From Tianweitania sp. UT-5YL-CI-8 (GTDB taxonomy: Bacteria; Pseudomonadota; Alphaproteobacteria; Rhizobiales; Rhizobiaceae), in contig NZ_JASCRR010000016.1 in assembly GCF_030010215.1 (NCBI RefSeq), positions 1 through 64,000 of the forward strand: a stretch of DNA of 64,000 nucleotides, written 5' to 3'. The number at the start of each line of letters is the position of its first letter. Position 1 is the first letter of the stretch. Made by a program: the position numbers and the translations under genes. The notes under the pieces are model-generated. The model was given only the letters and a program-made list of their open reading frames with translations. It had not been told where the DNA came from and made no database searches. This document shows, one piece after another, positions 24,902 to 33,901 of this stretch.

Positions 24902-25935
24902 GAAGCGTTGACAGGAAGCAGGCGATAATGGCTGACGGCCCATTCCTCGCCGCCGGCATGACCGAAGAGCCCCGCTGTAGCCAGGAAAAACAGCCGCCAG
25001 CGCCGCCGCCACAAGGACGCATCCGCACCATAGACATCGCGTAGGATGCGATCCGTGGCGTCGCGGTTGGCATCCATGTTCTTCAGCCAATCCTCGGCGG
25101 TGCGCTGGTAATGCGTGCCGTTCCAGCACCATTCCTTTTCTACGGAAAAGAGATCGGCGAATTGATGCGCCAGCCCGTGGCTGGGCATGATGCCCCCAGT
25201 GAAGAAATGCTGCGCAATCCAGTCGGACTTGTCGCGGTGGTCGAAGCGATAGCAGCGGTTGCGGTGGGTGAAGACATGCAGGAACAGCCGCCCATCCGCC
25301 TTGAGCCAGCGTCTCGCGCGTTCCAGTAAGGCACGCCAGTTGGCCATGTGCTCGAACATTTCGACCGAAACGATGCGGTCGAAGGCGCCTTCTGCCTCAA
25401 ACGCGTTCATGTCGGCGGTGATGACCGTGACATTGCCGAAGCCTCGGTCGCGCGCCTGCTGCTCGATATGCAGCCGTTGCGGCGCCGAATTGGACACGGC
25501 GACGATCCGTGCATTCGGGAACCGCTCGGCCATGTAAAGCGTCAGCGATCCCCAACCGCAGCCCAGCTCCAGTATGGACTGGCCGTCGGCGAGGCCGGCA
25601 TGCGCTACGGTGTCTTCCAGAGCAGCCACTTCGGCTTCGGCCAGCGTCTCATTGCCATTGCGATACAGGCAGCATGAATATTTTCGCCGGGGGCCCAGCA
25701 CCAGCCCGAAGAATTCGGGCGGCAACTCGTAATGCTGCTCGTTAGCGGCATCGGTGTGTTCGGCGATGGGATAATGCTCCATGTCCCGCGCGAACGCGAA
25801 ATCCGCATCGCCACCGGCCTCGTCGACCAGGCGCTGACGCGTCCGACCGACAAGAAACTGGATGCCCTGACGCAGCACCGGATCGGGCAAGGGACTGCGT
25901 TCGACTAGATTGATGGCGGAGGCGATCAGGCTCAT
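24898..25935 (-). CDS. Cyclopropane-fatty-acid synthase-like SAM methyltransferase
   Basis: A 345-residue SAM-dependent methyltransferase of the Cfa family. SAM-binding motif ILELGCGWGSLTLYMAERFP, an EMFEHMANW motif, and the C-terminal KEWCWNGTHYQRTAEDWLKN. It is shorter than E. coli Cfa (about 380) and lacks its N-terminal lipid domain. Relatives act on unsaturated phospholipid acyl chains, forming cyclopropane or methylated/furan precursors. It overlaps the DUF1295 gene by 4 bases upstream and the membrane-protein gene by 4 bases downstream: a compact three-gene operon. Confidence 0.8.
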   Translation of the reverse strand: MSLIASAINLVERSPLPDPVLRQGIQFLVGRTRQRLVDEAGGDADFAFARDMEHYPIAEHTDAANEQHYELPPEFFGLVLGPRRKYSCCLYRNGNETLAEAEVAALEDTVAHAGLADGQSILELGCGWGSLTLYMAERFPNARIVAVSNSAPQRLHIEQQARDRGFGNVTVITADMNAFEAEGAFDRIVSVEMFEHMANWRALLERARRWLKADGRLFLHVFTHRNRCYRFDHRDKSDWIAQHFFTGGIMPSHGLAHQFADLFSVEKEWCWNGTHYQRTAEDWLKNMDANRDATDRILRDVYGADASLWRRRWRLFFLATAGLFGHAGGEEWAVSHYRLLPVNAS

Positions 25936-26831
25936 ATCGTGTTCTTTTGGCTTTGGCGGTTGGCGGGAGGACCGGGCCAGAACGCGTTGACGCGCGCCTG
26001 GTAGGCTCTGAATTTGTCACTTCTCGAGCGCAGCATATGCTCTTCGAGCGGTGGGATGCCGGAAGCATAGACGAGCAGCCAGTACATGAAGGCCGGCCCG
26101 GCCAAGGCCACCCAGCCCCACGGATAGCCGCCGGTAAACTCGATGGCGATCACCGCATAGGCGACCCAGCCGAGCCACTGGAAGAAATAGTTGGGATGCC
26201 GCGAAATGGCCCACAATCCGACATCGCAGACCTCACCCTTGTGGGCAGGATTCGAACGAAACTGCTTGAGCTGACGGTCGGCAAGCCCCTCTCCGACGAC
26301 GGCGACGAGTAGCAGCGCGACACCGAACAAATCGCTCAGGCCGAGTTCCGGCGCGGGATTATGCGCCGCGGCGGCAATCGACAGCGTCAGCAGAAACGCC
26401 GCTGCCGCCTGGATCTGCAGGAACCAGAACAGCCGGCGCGGCGCTGCATCGCCCCATTCCTTCTGCAGATGCGCATAGCGCGGATCATCACCCCCGCCCA
26501 AGGTGCGCAGCAGGATGTGACCGCCAAGCCGCATCGCCCACAACACGGCCATTGCAGCGACGAGCCATTGTCGTGCTGCGAGATCGGAAGCGCCACCCAA
26601 TGGCATAAGGGCCGCGGTGGAACCCGCCGCACCCAGGGCGAACGACCAGATCGCGTCGATCCAGCCCGACCGCCCCGTCCTGATCGCAATCGCCCAGGCG
26701 ACCATCATCACGGCAGACAGACCTGCCCCAATGAGAACGATCAATATCCAAGCATCCAAAGATCGATCTCCGAAAGTCTGCGGTTTCTGCTGACTGAGAT
26801 ACGCGACCGATCCGGCATCGGTTTCACGCAT
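25932..26831 (-). CDS. DUF1295-family membrane protein (steroid 5-alpha-reductase-like)
   Basis: A 299-residue multi-pass protein with the DUF1295 pattern: WIDAIWSFALGAAG, FRSNPAHKGEVCDVGLWAIS, RHPNYFFQWLGWVAYAVIAI, and C-terminal GIPPLEEHMLRSRSDKFRAY. The family resembles isoprenylcysteine methyltransferases and steroid reductases. The first 24 residues are polar and the helix begins at about residue 26, so a TTG at 26759 preceded by GGAG is a credible alternative start. It is the first gene of the operon with the Cfa-like enzyme. Confidence 0.78.
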   Translation of the reverse strand: MRETDAGSVAYLSQQKPQTFGDRSLDAWILIVLIGAGLSAVMMVAWAIAIRTGRSGWIDAIWSFALGAAGSTAALMPLGGASDLAARQWLVAAMAVLWAMRLGGHILLRTLGGGDDPRYAHLQKEWGDAAPRRLFWFLQIQAAAAFLLTLSIAAAAHNPAPELGLSDLFGVALLLVAVVGEGLADRQLKQFRSNPAHKGEVCDVGLWAISRHPNYFFQWLGWVAYAVIAIEFTGGYPWGWVALAGPAFMYWLLVYASGIPPLEEHMLRSRSDKFRAYQARVNAFWPGPPANRQSQKNTI

Positions 26832-26966
26832 ACGCGAATTTCAAACAATGGTGCGGCACTGATCCGGCCGTGTTGCCTTTTTGGCAATCGCTGATGCGAA
26901 CATCGGCGCTTCTTTGCAACGCCACGGTTTGGCATAGTTCTACCAACGGCAACGCTGGAGTGCGGC

Positions 26967-27290
26967 ATGGCCTATGTGGTGACGGAACCTTGTATCGATG
27001 TGAAGGACGGCGACTGCACGGATGTGTGCCCCGTCGACTGCATCTATGAAGGCGGCCGCACTTTCTACATCCACCCCGGGGAATGCGTAAACTGCGGCTT
27101 GTGCCTGTCCGTCTGCCCCGTCGACGCGATCATTTGGGACGAAGAGGCGACACCGCAGCAGGCGCCCTATATTGCCATCAACCGCGAGTTCTTCGAGGTC
27201 AGCGGCATAGGATCGCCCGGCGGCTGGGACAAGCGGCTGTCAACCGCCGCCGACCACCCCGCGGTGGCTCAATTTGAGAAGTCCGCGTGA
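26967..27290 (+). CDS. fdxA: Seven-iron ferredoxin (3Fe-4S/4Fe-4S)
   Basis: A 107-residue FdxA-type ferredoxin. EPCIDVKDGDCTDVCPVDCI supplies the first cluster ligands and CVNCGLCLSVCPVDAI the second. The C-terminal extension GIGSPGGWDKRLSTAADHPA is characteristic of alphaproteobacterial FdxA. It is a cytoplasmic one-electron carrier. Its stop overlaps a weak upstream Met of the next gene, but the better start of that gene lies 23 bases downstream. Confidence 0.9.
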   Translation: MAYVVTEPCIDVKDGDCTDVCPVDCIYEGGRTFYIHPGECVNCGLCLSVCPVDAIIWDEEATPQQAPYIAINREFFEVSGIGSPGGWDKRLSTAADHPAVAQFEKSA

Positions 27291-27313
27291 ACGCGGCCGA
27301 ATACGGAGGAAGC

Positions 27314-28213
27314 ATGCCCAACAAACTGTCCGGCGTCATAGCAGCTGTCCCCACGCCATTCGACGCACAGCGCAAGATCGATCTCGCAGCCTTCATCGAA
27401 CATTGCAGCTGGTGCCTCGCCAATGGCTGCGACGGCTTGAACGTGCTGGGCACGACCGGCGAGGCAAACTCGCTTTCAGTCGCGCAGCGCAAGTCTGTCA
27501 TGGCAGAAGCCGCAAGCAAGCTGGACAAGAGCCGTCTGATGGTCGGCACCGGCACGCCCGATCTCGACACCACAGCGGAGCTGACGCGCTATGCGCACCA
27601 GCTCGGCTTTGCCGCAGCCCTCGTGCTGCCGCCCTATTACTACAAGCCGGTGTCCGACGACGGCCTGTTTGCCTGGTTCTCGGCGCTGGTGGAGATGACG
27701 GCTGACAGCCCCATCGGCATCTATCTCTACAATTTCCCGCAGCTCACCGGCATCGAGTTCAGCCCGGCACTGGCCGAACGGCTTCTGCGCGCCTTCCCCG
27801 ACCGTATCAAGGGCGCCAAGGACAGTTCGGGCAATCTCGACTATGCCGCCAAGCTGGCCCGGATCGGCGGCTTCGACGTGTTTCCGAGTAGCGAAGGCGC
27901 CTTGGGCAAGGCGAAAGCGGACAACTATGCCGGCTGCATTTCTGCTACCGTCAACATCGACCCGGCTTCATCAGCCGAACTGTTGAAGCGTCAGAACGAC
28001 GCTGTCCTGCACAAGCAAGTGCTCGGCCTGCGCCAGTCGATCTCGGCCAACCCGCTGATTCCGGCGATCAAATATCTCGTTGCGAAACGTACGGGAAATC
28101 CAGTCTGGCTCAATGTCACGCCGCCGCAACTGCCGATCGCGGACAAGGCTCATGTCACGGCCCTCGACAGGATTGCAGAGGACTTGAAAGAGCGGCTTCA
28201 CCAGCCGGCATAA
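27314..28213 (+). CDS. Dihydrodipicolinate synthase/N-acetylneuraminate lyase family protein
   Basis: A 299-residue Schiff-base class I aldolase/lyase of the DHDPS family. N-terminal VIAAVPTPFDAQRKIDL, GTTGEANSL phosphate-like loop, Tyr139 in YLYNFPQ, and the Schiff-base Lys169 in KGAKDSSGN. Start at 27314 is chosen because GGAGGAAGC precedes it; a Met 27 bases upstream overlaps fdxA. The true dapA is normally elsewhere, and the catabolic neighbours suggest a pyruvate-releasing lyase or dehydratase of a degradation pathway. Its end overlaps the convergent amidohydrolase by 16 bases. Confidence 0.8.
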   Translation: MPNKLSGVIAAVPTPFDAQRKIDLAAFIEHCSWCLANGCDGLNVLGTTGEANSLSVAQRKSVMAEAASKLDKSRLMVGTGTPDLDTTAELTRYAHQLGFAAALVLPPYYYKPVSDDGLFAWFSALVEMTADSPIGIYLYNFPQLTGIEFSPALAERLLRAFPDRIKGAKDSSGNLDYAAKLARIGGFDVFPSSEGALGKAKADNYAGCISATVNIDPASSAELLKRQNDAVLHKQVLGLRQSISANPLIPAIKYLVAKRTGNPVWLNVTPPQLPIADKAHVTALDRIAEDLKERLHQPA

Positions 28214-29598
28214 TAGGCGCGGGTGGCCTCGGCCAGGGCGCGGCTTCGTCCGCGTTCCTGTTGCAGGCGTGGCAAGTCCGCCCGCGCCTGATCCATCAGT
28301 TCGCGGCGGGCGGCCTCGAAATCGACGCTGACAAGCTTGCCGTTCGCCACGATCTCGCGCTCCTCGACATACAGCGCACGCACATGACCCGCCGTCATGC
28401 GCACAAGCAGAACCTCTGCTTCGTCGACATCGCCGAACAGGCTGTCTTTGGTCAGGCCGGTATAGTCGATGACAACCTGATCGCGACCTTCGGGAGCGCC
28501 GACGATATGGGCCGCCGTCGAGGTGACGGCATTGAACAGGCCCTCGGCCGTAAAGCCTCGCGTCAGCTCGCGCCCGCCATGCAGGAGATAGGCAACCCGC
28601 ATCTCGCGCCACAGATCTTGGTCGTCGTCCATGCCGGTCCCGTCGAGCCCGATGCCGAACCACAGTCCGCGCGCCACCGCCTCTCTCAGCGGGGCAATGC
28701 CCGAACGCAGCCGCAGATTGGCCGAAGGGTTGGAGGCGAGCTGCACGCCGCGTTGGGCAAGCAGCTCATATTCATCTGGCCGCAGTTGGACACCATGCGC
28801 AACCGCCAGCCGGGGCGACAGAAAACCGATCTCGTCGAGATAGGTCACGACGCCTTGCGGAAAGCGCCGGTCCAGCCAGTGCCGCTGCCTTGGGCTTTCA
28901 AGCAGGTGCATATGAATGCGCCGGTCGTTCAGGGCCGACGCCTCGGCGATGCGCTCCAGCAGGGCATTCGAACACCATTGCGGGCCGATCGGACCATACT
29001 GCACGGTCACCAGTGAATTGATATTCGCCGCTGCCACCGCATCCACCGCGGCGATCTGCGCCTCGACAGGAGCATAGCGCGGAATGGTCTGCGACAGGTC
29101 GCCCCAGTCAGCTTGGGACAGAAACGGCTTCAGCCGTTCCGGCCCTCCGTCATAGGCCCAGGCGTCGAAATCGAGCATCGGGCAGGACAGGCCGAGCCTC
29201 ATGCCGACATCGCCCGCGGCGCGGATCACCGCGAGCGCCTCGTCGACCATCCGGTCGACATTGAGCGAGTTGTGGCAGTGGATCGCGCCGGCAATGCCGC
29301 CCTTGGCCATCCGGCCGAAGGCGACCAGCGTCTCCAGATAGGGATCGGTGCGCGGCCTCAACCGCAGGCTTGGGATCCAGGCTTCGAGCGCATCGTCGAT
29401 GCCGCCGAAATCCAGCGTGCGGACGCCATAGCCGTGGTCATGGGCATTGAACGGTGCTGCCATCACCAAGTCGCCGGTTGCGGGCGCCACGGCGCCTTTC
29501 GGCAGCAGAGGTTGCAGGTCGGCAACGCGGTCGGCCTTCGAACGACCCGGCTGGTTCAACAGCCTGCCCGGTACGGTCTCATTTTCGAACGATGTCAT
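28198..29598 (-). CDS. Amidohydrolase-family metal-dependent hydrolase
   Basis: A 466-residue amidohydrolase of the chlorohydrolase/deaminase type. Metal motif His-x-His appears as FNAHDHGYG (His53, His55); further ligands are probably HMHLLE, LAVAHGVQL and GLDGTGMDDDQDLW. The C terminus returns to the small beta sandwich (VRALYVEEREIVANGKLVSV). Substrates of relatives are cyclic amidines, amides or N-heterocycles. Its start overlaps the LysR gene by 20 bases and its end overlaps a DHDPS-family lyase, so a role in the same N-containing-compound pathway is likely but unproven. Confidence 0.8.
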   Translation of the reverse strand: MTSFENETVPGRLLNQPGRSKADRVADLQPLLPKGAVAPATGDLVMAAPFNAHDHGYGVRTLDFGGIDDALEAWIPSLRLRPRTDPYLETLVAFGRMAKGGIAGAIHCHNSLNVDRMVDEALAVIRAAGDVGMRLGLSCPMLDFDAWAYDGGPERLKPFLSQADWGDLSQTIPRYAPVEAQIAAVDAVAAANINSLVTVQYGPIGPQWCSNALLERIAEASALNDRRIHMHLLESPRQRHWLDRRFPQGVVTYLDEIGFLSPRLAVAHGVQLRPDEYELLAQRGVQLASNPSANLRLRSGIAPLREAVARGLWFGIGLDGTGMDDDQDLWREMRVAYLLHGGRELTRGFTAEGLFNAVTSTAAHIVGAPEGRDQVVIDYTGLTKDSLFGDVDEAEVLLVRMTAGHVRALYVEEREIVANGKLVSVDFEAARRELMDQARADLPRLQQERGRSRALAEATRAYYAGW

Positions 29599-30502
29599 CG
29601 ATTTCCCGGCTGAATTTGTCGAGCTCCTGGCTGAGGAACTCGATCACGGATTCCGTCGCATGGGTCAGCTGCCGGTCGCGCGGCGCAACGATGCCGACCT
29701 GCATGTTCTGCAGATTCGAGCCGGCTATCGGCACCGCCACCATGTCGCCCGCGCGCAGTTCGTCGACCAGACCCAGGGGCGTGAAGAAGGCGACGCCCAG
29801 CCCCGACAGGATCAAAGGCTTCAGCATCATCTGGTTGTTGGTGGCGACGAGCGTGCGGCCAATACGGTCGAGCGAGGCGAGCTCGAAGGCGATCATCGAG
29901 CTCATCACCTCGTTGTCGAGCTGCAGCAAAAGCTTGAACTGAGCGCATTCCTGCAGCGTGACCGACTTGAGCTTGGCGATAGGGTGATTGCGCGCCACGA
30001 TAACCATCAGCGGCATCGCCACGCCGTAGACCAGCTTGATGTCCTGTGGCCGGGCAAGATCGAAGGTGATGCCTATATCGACGTCGCCTTCCGCCACGAA
30101 CCGGAAGATGTTGTTGTAGTTGTCTGTGCGGATGCGGAAATCGACGGCCGGGTGTTTCTTGTGAAACGCCATGATTTGCGTCGGCATGAAATGGATCGCC
30201 AGGCTGTCGAGGCAGGCGATGTGAACGCGGCCGGTCTTCTTGCCGCGCAAATCGCCGAGGTCGCTTTTCATCACCTCATATTGCTGCAGCGTCTCGCGCG
30301 CATGGCGCAGCACGATCTTGCCCGTAGTCGTCAGCCTGAGACCGTCGGAAAAGCGGTCGAACAGCGGCGTGCCGAGCTCGTCCTCGAGCTTCTTGATCTG
30401 GCGGCTGACGGCGGAGGTGGCGACATGCAGATCCTCCGACGCCTTGCGGATCGAGCCCGACCGGGCCACGGCGACGAAGTATTTGAGAATGCTGGCGTGC
30501 AT
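29579..30502 (-). CDS. LysR-family transcriptional regulator
   Basis: A 307-residue LysR regulator: N-terminal helix-turn-helix (MHASILKYFVAVARSGSIRK, ATSAVSRQIKKLEDELGTPL) and a periplasmic-binding-like effector domain (GRVHIACLDSLAIHFMPTQI). It lies between the CoA-pathway genes and the amidohydrolase, overlaps the latter by 20 bases, and is co-oriented with the whole minus-strand cluster. It probably controls this cluster in response to a pathway metabolite. Confidence 0.83.
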   Translation of the reverse strand: MHASILKYFVAVARSGSIRKASEDLHVATSAVSRQIKKLEDELGTPLFDRFSDGLRLTTTGKIVLRHARETLQQYEVMKSDLGDLRGKKTGRVHIACLDSLAIHFMPTQIMAFHKKHPAVDFRIRTDNYNNIFRFVAEGDVDIGITFDLARPQDIKLVYGVAMPLMVIVARNHPIAKLKSVTLQECAQFKLLLQLDNEVMSSMIAFELASLDRIGRTLVATNNQMMLKPLILSGLGVAFFTPLGLVDELRAGDMVAVPIAGSNLQNMQVGIVAPRDRQLTHATESVIEFLSQELDKFSREIDDIVRK

Positions 30503-30538
30503 CTGCGGCCCCCGGATAGCTCTCCGGCTATACCATGC

Positions 30539-31312
30539 TCACCGGCCGCGCCAAACAGGCGCCCGTTTCTCCTGGAACGCCGCCACCCCTTCCAGCGCAT
30601 CCTCGCTGGTCAGCGCCCTCACCAGAGCCGGGGTCCGTAGCGACTGCGCCTCTGAAGGGCTGAGATGGCCGGTGCGGTTGACCGTTTGCTTGATCGCCCT
30701 GAGCGACAGCGGCGCGCAGGCGACGATATCCGTCGCCCAGCGGTCGACGGCGGAATCGAGGTCGGCCGCATCCACAACCTCGTTGACAATGCCGAAGCCG
30801 AACATTTCCTCGGCGCTAAATTGGCGGCCGGTCAGCATGACAGCCATGGCGCGGTTGAACGGGATCTTGCGTTGCAGAAGCACCATTCCGCCATCCAGCG
30901 GCATGCGGCCGACGCGTGCTTCCGGCAGGCCGAATTTGGCCGTGCGCGCCGCCACGACGATGTCGCAGCCCAGCACCATCTCGAAGCCGCCACCCAGTGC
31001 ATAGCCGTTGACGCGCGCGATCACCGGCACGTCCAGGCTGCGCCGGAACGACAGACCGCCAAAGCCGTTCGGCCGGCTTTCCGCCCAATAGTCGAGCCCG
31101 GACTTTTCGACACCCTTGAGGTCGGCGCCAGCGCAGAAGGCTTTCTCGCCCGCACCCGTCAGCACAACGCAGCTGATGTCGTCGCGGCCTTCGATCTCGC
31201 TCCAGATGGTTTCGAGCTGTCGTTCGGCTTCGCCATTGACGGCGTTCAGCCGATCCGGCCGGTTGAGCGTGACGCGGGCAATGCGGCCTTCGACCGAGAA
31301 TTCGACACTCAT
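30539..31312 (-). CDS. Enoyl-CoA hydratase/isomerase family protein
   Basis: A 257-residue crotonase-fold protein. VVLTGAGEKAFCAGADLKGV forms the CoA oxyanion loop, and YALGGGFEMVLGCDIVVAAR followed by FGLPEARVGRMPLDGGM carries the second oxyanion and catalytic region. Both catalytic Glu positions seem present (GFEMVLGC, LPEARVG). It overlaps the CoA-transferase by 4 bases, so the natural reading is CoA activation followed by hydration. CaiD-like roles are possible. Confidence 0.83.
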   Translation of the reverse strand: MSVEFSVEGRIARVTLNRPDRLNAVNGEAERQLETIWSEIEGRDDISCVVLTGAGEKAFCAGADLKGVEKSGLDYWAESRPNGFGGLSFRRSLDVPVIARVNGYALGGGFEMVLGCDIVVAARTAKFGLPEARVGRMPLDGGMVLLQRKIPFNRAMAVMLTGRQFSAEEMFGFGIVNEVVDAADLDSAVDRWATDIVACAPLSLRAIKQTVNRTGHLSPSEAQSLRTPALVRALTSEDALEGVAAFQEKRAPVWRGR

Positions 31313-32466
31313 GCCGCGTTGCCTCTGACAAGCCGGGTCTCGGCCAAGATTTCCTCATTGTGCTGGCCGAGCGTGGGCGGAGCCAGGCGAACGGAAACCG
31401 GCACCGCCGACATGTCGATGGGCGAGCCGATGAGCCTAACCGGCCCGGCAGCGGTTTCACCAGCTTCGAGGATCATCTTGTTGATGAAGGTTTGCTCGTC
31501 CTGCAGCGCCTCTGGCAGCGACCGAACCGGCGCGCAGAGGATGTCGACCTCTTCGAGCCGCTTCAGCCAGTGCGCCGTCGTGTTCTTGGCGAAGTTCTCG
31601 CGGAACACGGCTTGAAGGTCGGGCCGATTCAGCATCTGCTGGTCGAAGTCCTTGTATTCGGGCTTGGCTGACAAATCCTCGATTTCGAGCGCGTTGCAGA
31701 TGTCCTGCAGCGGGTTCTGCTTGAAGGCGCCGACCATGACCAGCGCGCCGTCGGTGGTGTCGAACACGCCCGTCAGCGGGAATGCACCCCAGTTGAGGTC
31801 CTTGCCGCGCATCATATGCGTGGCGCCTTCCTGCATCTGCATCGCCAGCATGGAGCTGTAGAGGCTGACGGCGACCTGCTGGCCTTCGCCCGTCTTGTTC
31901 CGGTGCAGCAGCGCCAGGAGGATGCCCTGCACCAGATGCATGCCAGCGGAATAGTCGGCCAGCGGCGTGGCATAGATCGAGGTCGGATGCGAACTGTCGG
32001 ACTTGCGCCGCATCACACCCGACAGCGCCTGGGCCAGGATGTCCTGTCCGCCCTTGTGCCGGTAGGGACCTTCAAGGCCGAAGCCGGTGCCGACGGCAAA
32101 GATGATGCCACGGTTGAGCTTTTTCAAATCCTCATAGCCGAAACCCATCCGTTCCATGACACCGGGGCGGAAATTGTTGACCACCACATCGGCGGTTTCC
32201 AGGAGCGCCAGCACCGCCTGCCGCGCATCTTTCTGCTTCAGGTCGAGCGCCAGGCTCTTCTTGTTGCGGTTGAGCGAGCAGAAGACCGGATTGTTGAGCC
32301 CGTCCGGATCGGAGCCGAGCGACCAGCGCGACAGGTCGCCGATGCCGTTCTTCTCGATCTTGATGACCTCGGCGCCATAATCCGCCAGCATCTGGGTGCA
32401 GCACGGCCCGAGCATGACTTGGGTGAAATCGACGACGCGAATGCCGTCCAGGGGTAGAACGCTCAT
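31309..32466 (-). CDS. CaiB/BaiF-family (class III) CoA-transferase
   Basis: A 385-residue class III CoA-transferase. N-terminal LDGIRVVDFTQVMLGPCCTQ, ADYGAEVIKIEKNGIGDLSR, LDLKQKDARQAVLALLETAD, and the loop GPYRHKGGQDILAQALSGVM with the expected catalytic Asp. The enzyme moves CoA between acyl-CoA and a free carboxylic acid. It overlaps the flavoprotein gene upstream and the enoyl-CoA hydratase gene downstream by 4 bases each, forming a tight three-gene operon. Confidence 0.85.
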   Translation of the reverse strand: MSVLPLDGIRVVDFTQVMLGPCCTQMLADYGAEVIKIEKNGIGDLSRWSLGSDPDGLNNPVFCSLNRNKKSLALDLKQKDARQAVLALLETADVVVNNFRPGVMERMGFGYEDLKKLNRGIIFAVGTGFGLEGPYRHKGGQDILAQALSGVMRRKSDSSHPTSIYATPLADYSAGMHLVQGILLALLHRNKTGEGQQVAVSLYSSMLAMQMQEGATHMMRGKDLNWGAFPLTGVFDTTDGALVMVGAFKQNPLQDICNALEIEDLSAKPEYKDFDQQMLNRPDLQAVFRENFAKNTTAHWLKRLEEVDILCAPVRSLPEALQDEQTFINKMILEAGETAAGPVRLIGSPIDMSAVPVSVRLAPPTLGQHNEEILAETRLVRGNAA

Positions 32467-33827
32467 TCTGCGGCCTCCAGGTAAGTGGCGTTTTCAGACG
32501 GGGTATCGCCGGGATCGGCTCCTTGCGCCCGCATCTGTTGTTGAATCTTGGCAACATTGGCATGCCGCGCGACCACGCCCGCATTGAGCGCAACGGTTGC
32601 GGCAACGCCTGCCGCCTCACCCATCGCCATGCAGGGCGGGATTTCGCGGCTCGATTTCTGCGCCTGCGGCGTCGCCGAATAGTGCCGGCCGGCGACGATG
32701 AGCTGGTCGATCTCACGCGGCAGCATGGCGCGGTATGGCGTATAATAATCGCGGCCGCGGCACACCGTATCGGCGAAATGCCTGCGGTTCATCACATCGT
32801 CCTTGGTCACGACATAGGCGCCTTCGAGCAGGCGGGTCTGCCGCACACCGGTCTGCGGCGCGAAGTCGACGATGTAGGCTTTTTCGAAGCCTGGGAAGTT
32901 GGCCCGTGCGAAGTCCAGAAGGTTCTGGATGCGGTTGCGGCCTTCGACCTCGGCACGGGTGAGGTCCTCGACCTTCAACCCGCTCAGCTTGGGGATATGC
33001 GGGCAGTTGAGCCAGACGATGCCGGGCAACGGCGTCTTCAGCCACCAGAACGACCAGCAGCCGCCGATCAGGCGCTTGGCCTCGTGGTCGAGCCGCTTGA
33101 AGCGTTCCGGTTCCTCGAATTCGAAGCGCTCTGCAGCCTCGGTGTCGACACCGCCCCAGCGGGATACATTGGTCAGGATGAACGAGCCTTCCGTGTGCTG
33201 CGCGCCAGCACTTGCTGCGACGTCCAGGTCGCCCGTGGTGTCAATCACGATGTCGCCCATAATGGCCTCGCGGCCCGACTTGGTCTGGCAGATCACACCC
33301 TTGATGGTGTTGCCTTCCATGATTGAGGACGAGAACCAGCTGTGGGTGCGCAGCTTAACGCCGGATTCGCGGATCACATCATAGGCCGCGCGCTTGAAGC
33401 CGTCCGGATCGAAGGCTGCTGAATAGCAGATCGGATGCGGCATGGACTGGGTGTGGAAGTCGAACAGGCCCCAGCGCGCCCAGCGCCGCCAGGCTTCTGG
33501 CGTGTCGCGCATGTCGAGCTCGCGGTCGCGGTCGGTCGGTGTGACGCAGAGGTCCCATTTTTTCATGCGCTCGATCATCTCCATGCAGATGCCCTGCACG
33601 GTGATCTCGAGCTTGTTGGTCATGTCGTCGAGCACCAAGACCATGCCGCCGGCGGCAAGGCCTCCTACATAGGGATAGCGTTCGAGCAGCGTCACGCTCG
33701 CGCCGTTGCGGGCCGCCGAGACGGCCGCCGAGATGCCGGCAGGCCCGCCGCCGACGACGACGACATCGGAGCGGTCGACGATGCGGACATCTCCGCCGGG
33801 TTCGCTGATGGTTGCAGTCATGTCCAA
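32463..33827 (-). CDS. FAD-dependent oxidoreductase (GG-doublet family)
   Basis: A 454-residue flavoprotein. The N-terminal dinucleotide fold VVVGGGPAGISAAVSAARNG is followed by LLERYPYVGGLAAGGMVLVL, and DIVIDTTGDLDVAASAGAQH is the second FAD contact. The C terminus has a GEAAGVAATVALNAGVVARH segment. It resembles FAD-binding dehydrogenases acting on dicarboxylic or cyclic substrates. It starts the operon with CoA-transferase and enoyl-CoA hydratase, downstream of the NitT/TauT importer, so it probably makes the first oxidation after uptake. Confidence 0.8.
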   Translation of the reverse strand: MDMTATISEPGGDVRIVDRSDVVVVGGGPAGISAAVSAARNGASVTLLERYPYVGGLAAGGMVLVLDDMTNKLEITVQGICMEMIERMKKWDLCVTPTDRDRELDMRDTPEAWRRWARWGLFDFHTQSMPHPICYSAAFDPDGFKRAAYDVIRESGVKLRTHSWFSSSIMEGNTIKGVICQTKSGREAIMGDIVIDTTGDLDVAASAGAQHTEGSFILTNVSRWGGVDTEAAERFEFEEPERFKRLDHEAKRLIGGCWSFWWLKTPLPGIVWLNCPHIPKLSGLKVEDLTRAEVEGRNRIQNLLDFARANFPGFEKAYIVDFAPQTGVRQTRLLEGAYVVTKDDVMNRRHFADTVCRGRDYYTPYRAMLPREIDQLIVAGRHYSATPQAQKSSREIPPCMAMGEAAGVAATVALNAGVVARHANVAKIQQQMRAQGADPGDTPSENATYLEAAE

Positions 33828-33901
33828 TTCCTCCTGTTTGAGGCAGCAAAAGGCCGGGCTGTCAGCAATGACAGCGCGCTAAGCCTCGCGAAAACTTCGG
33901 T

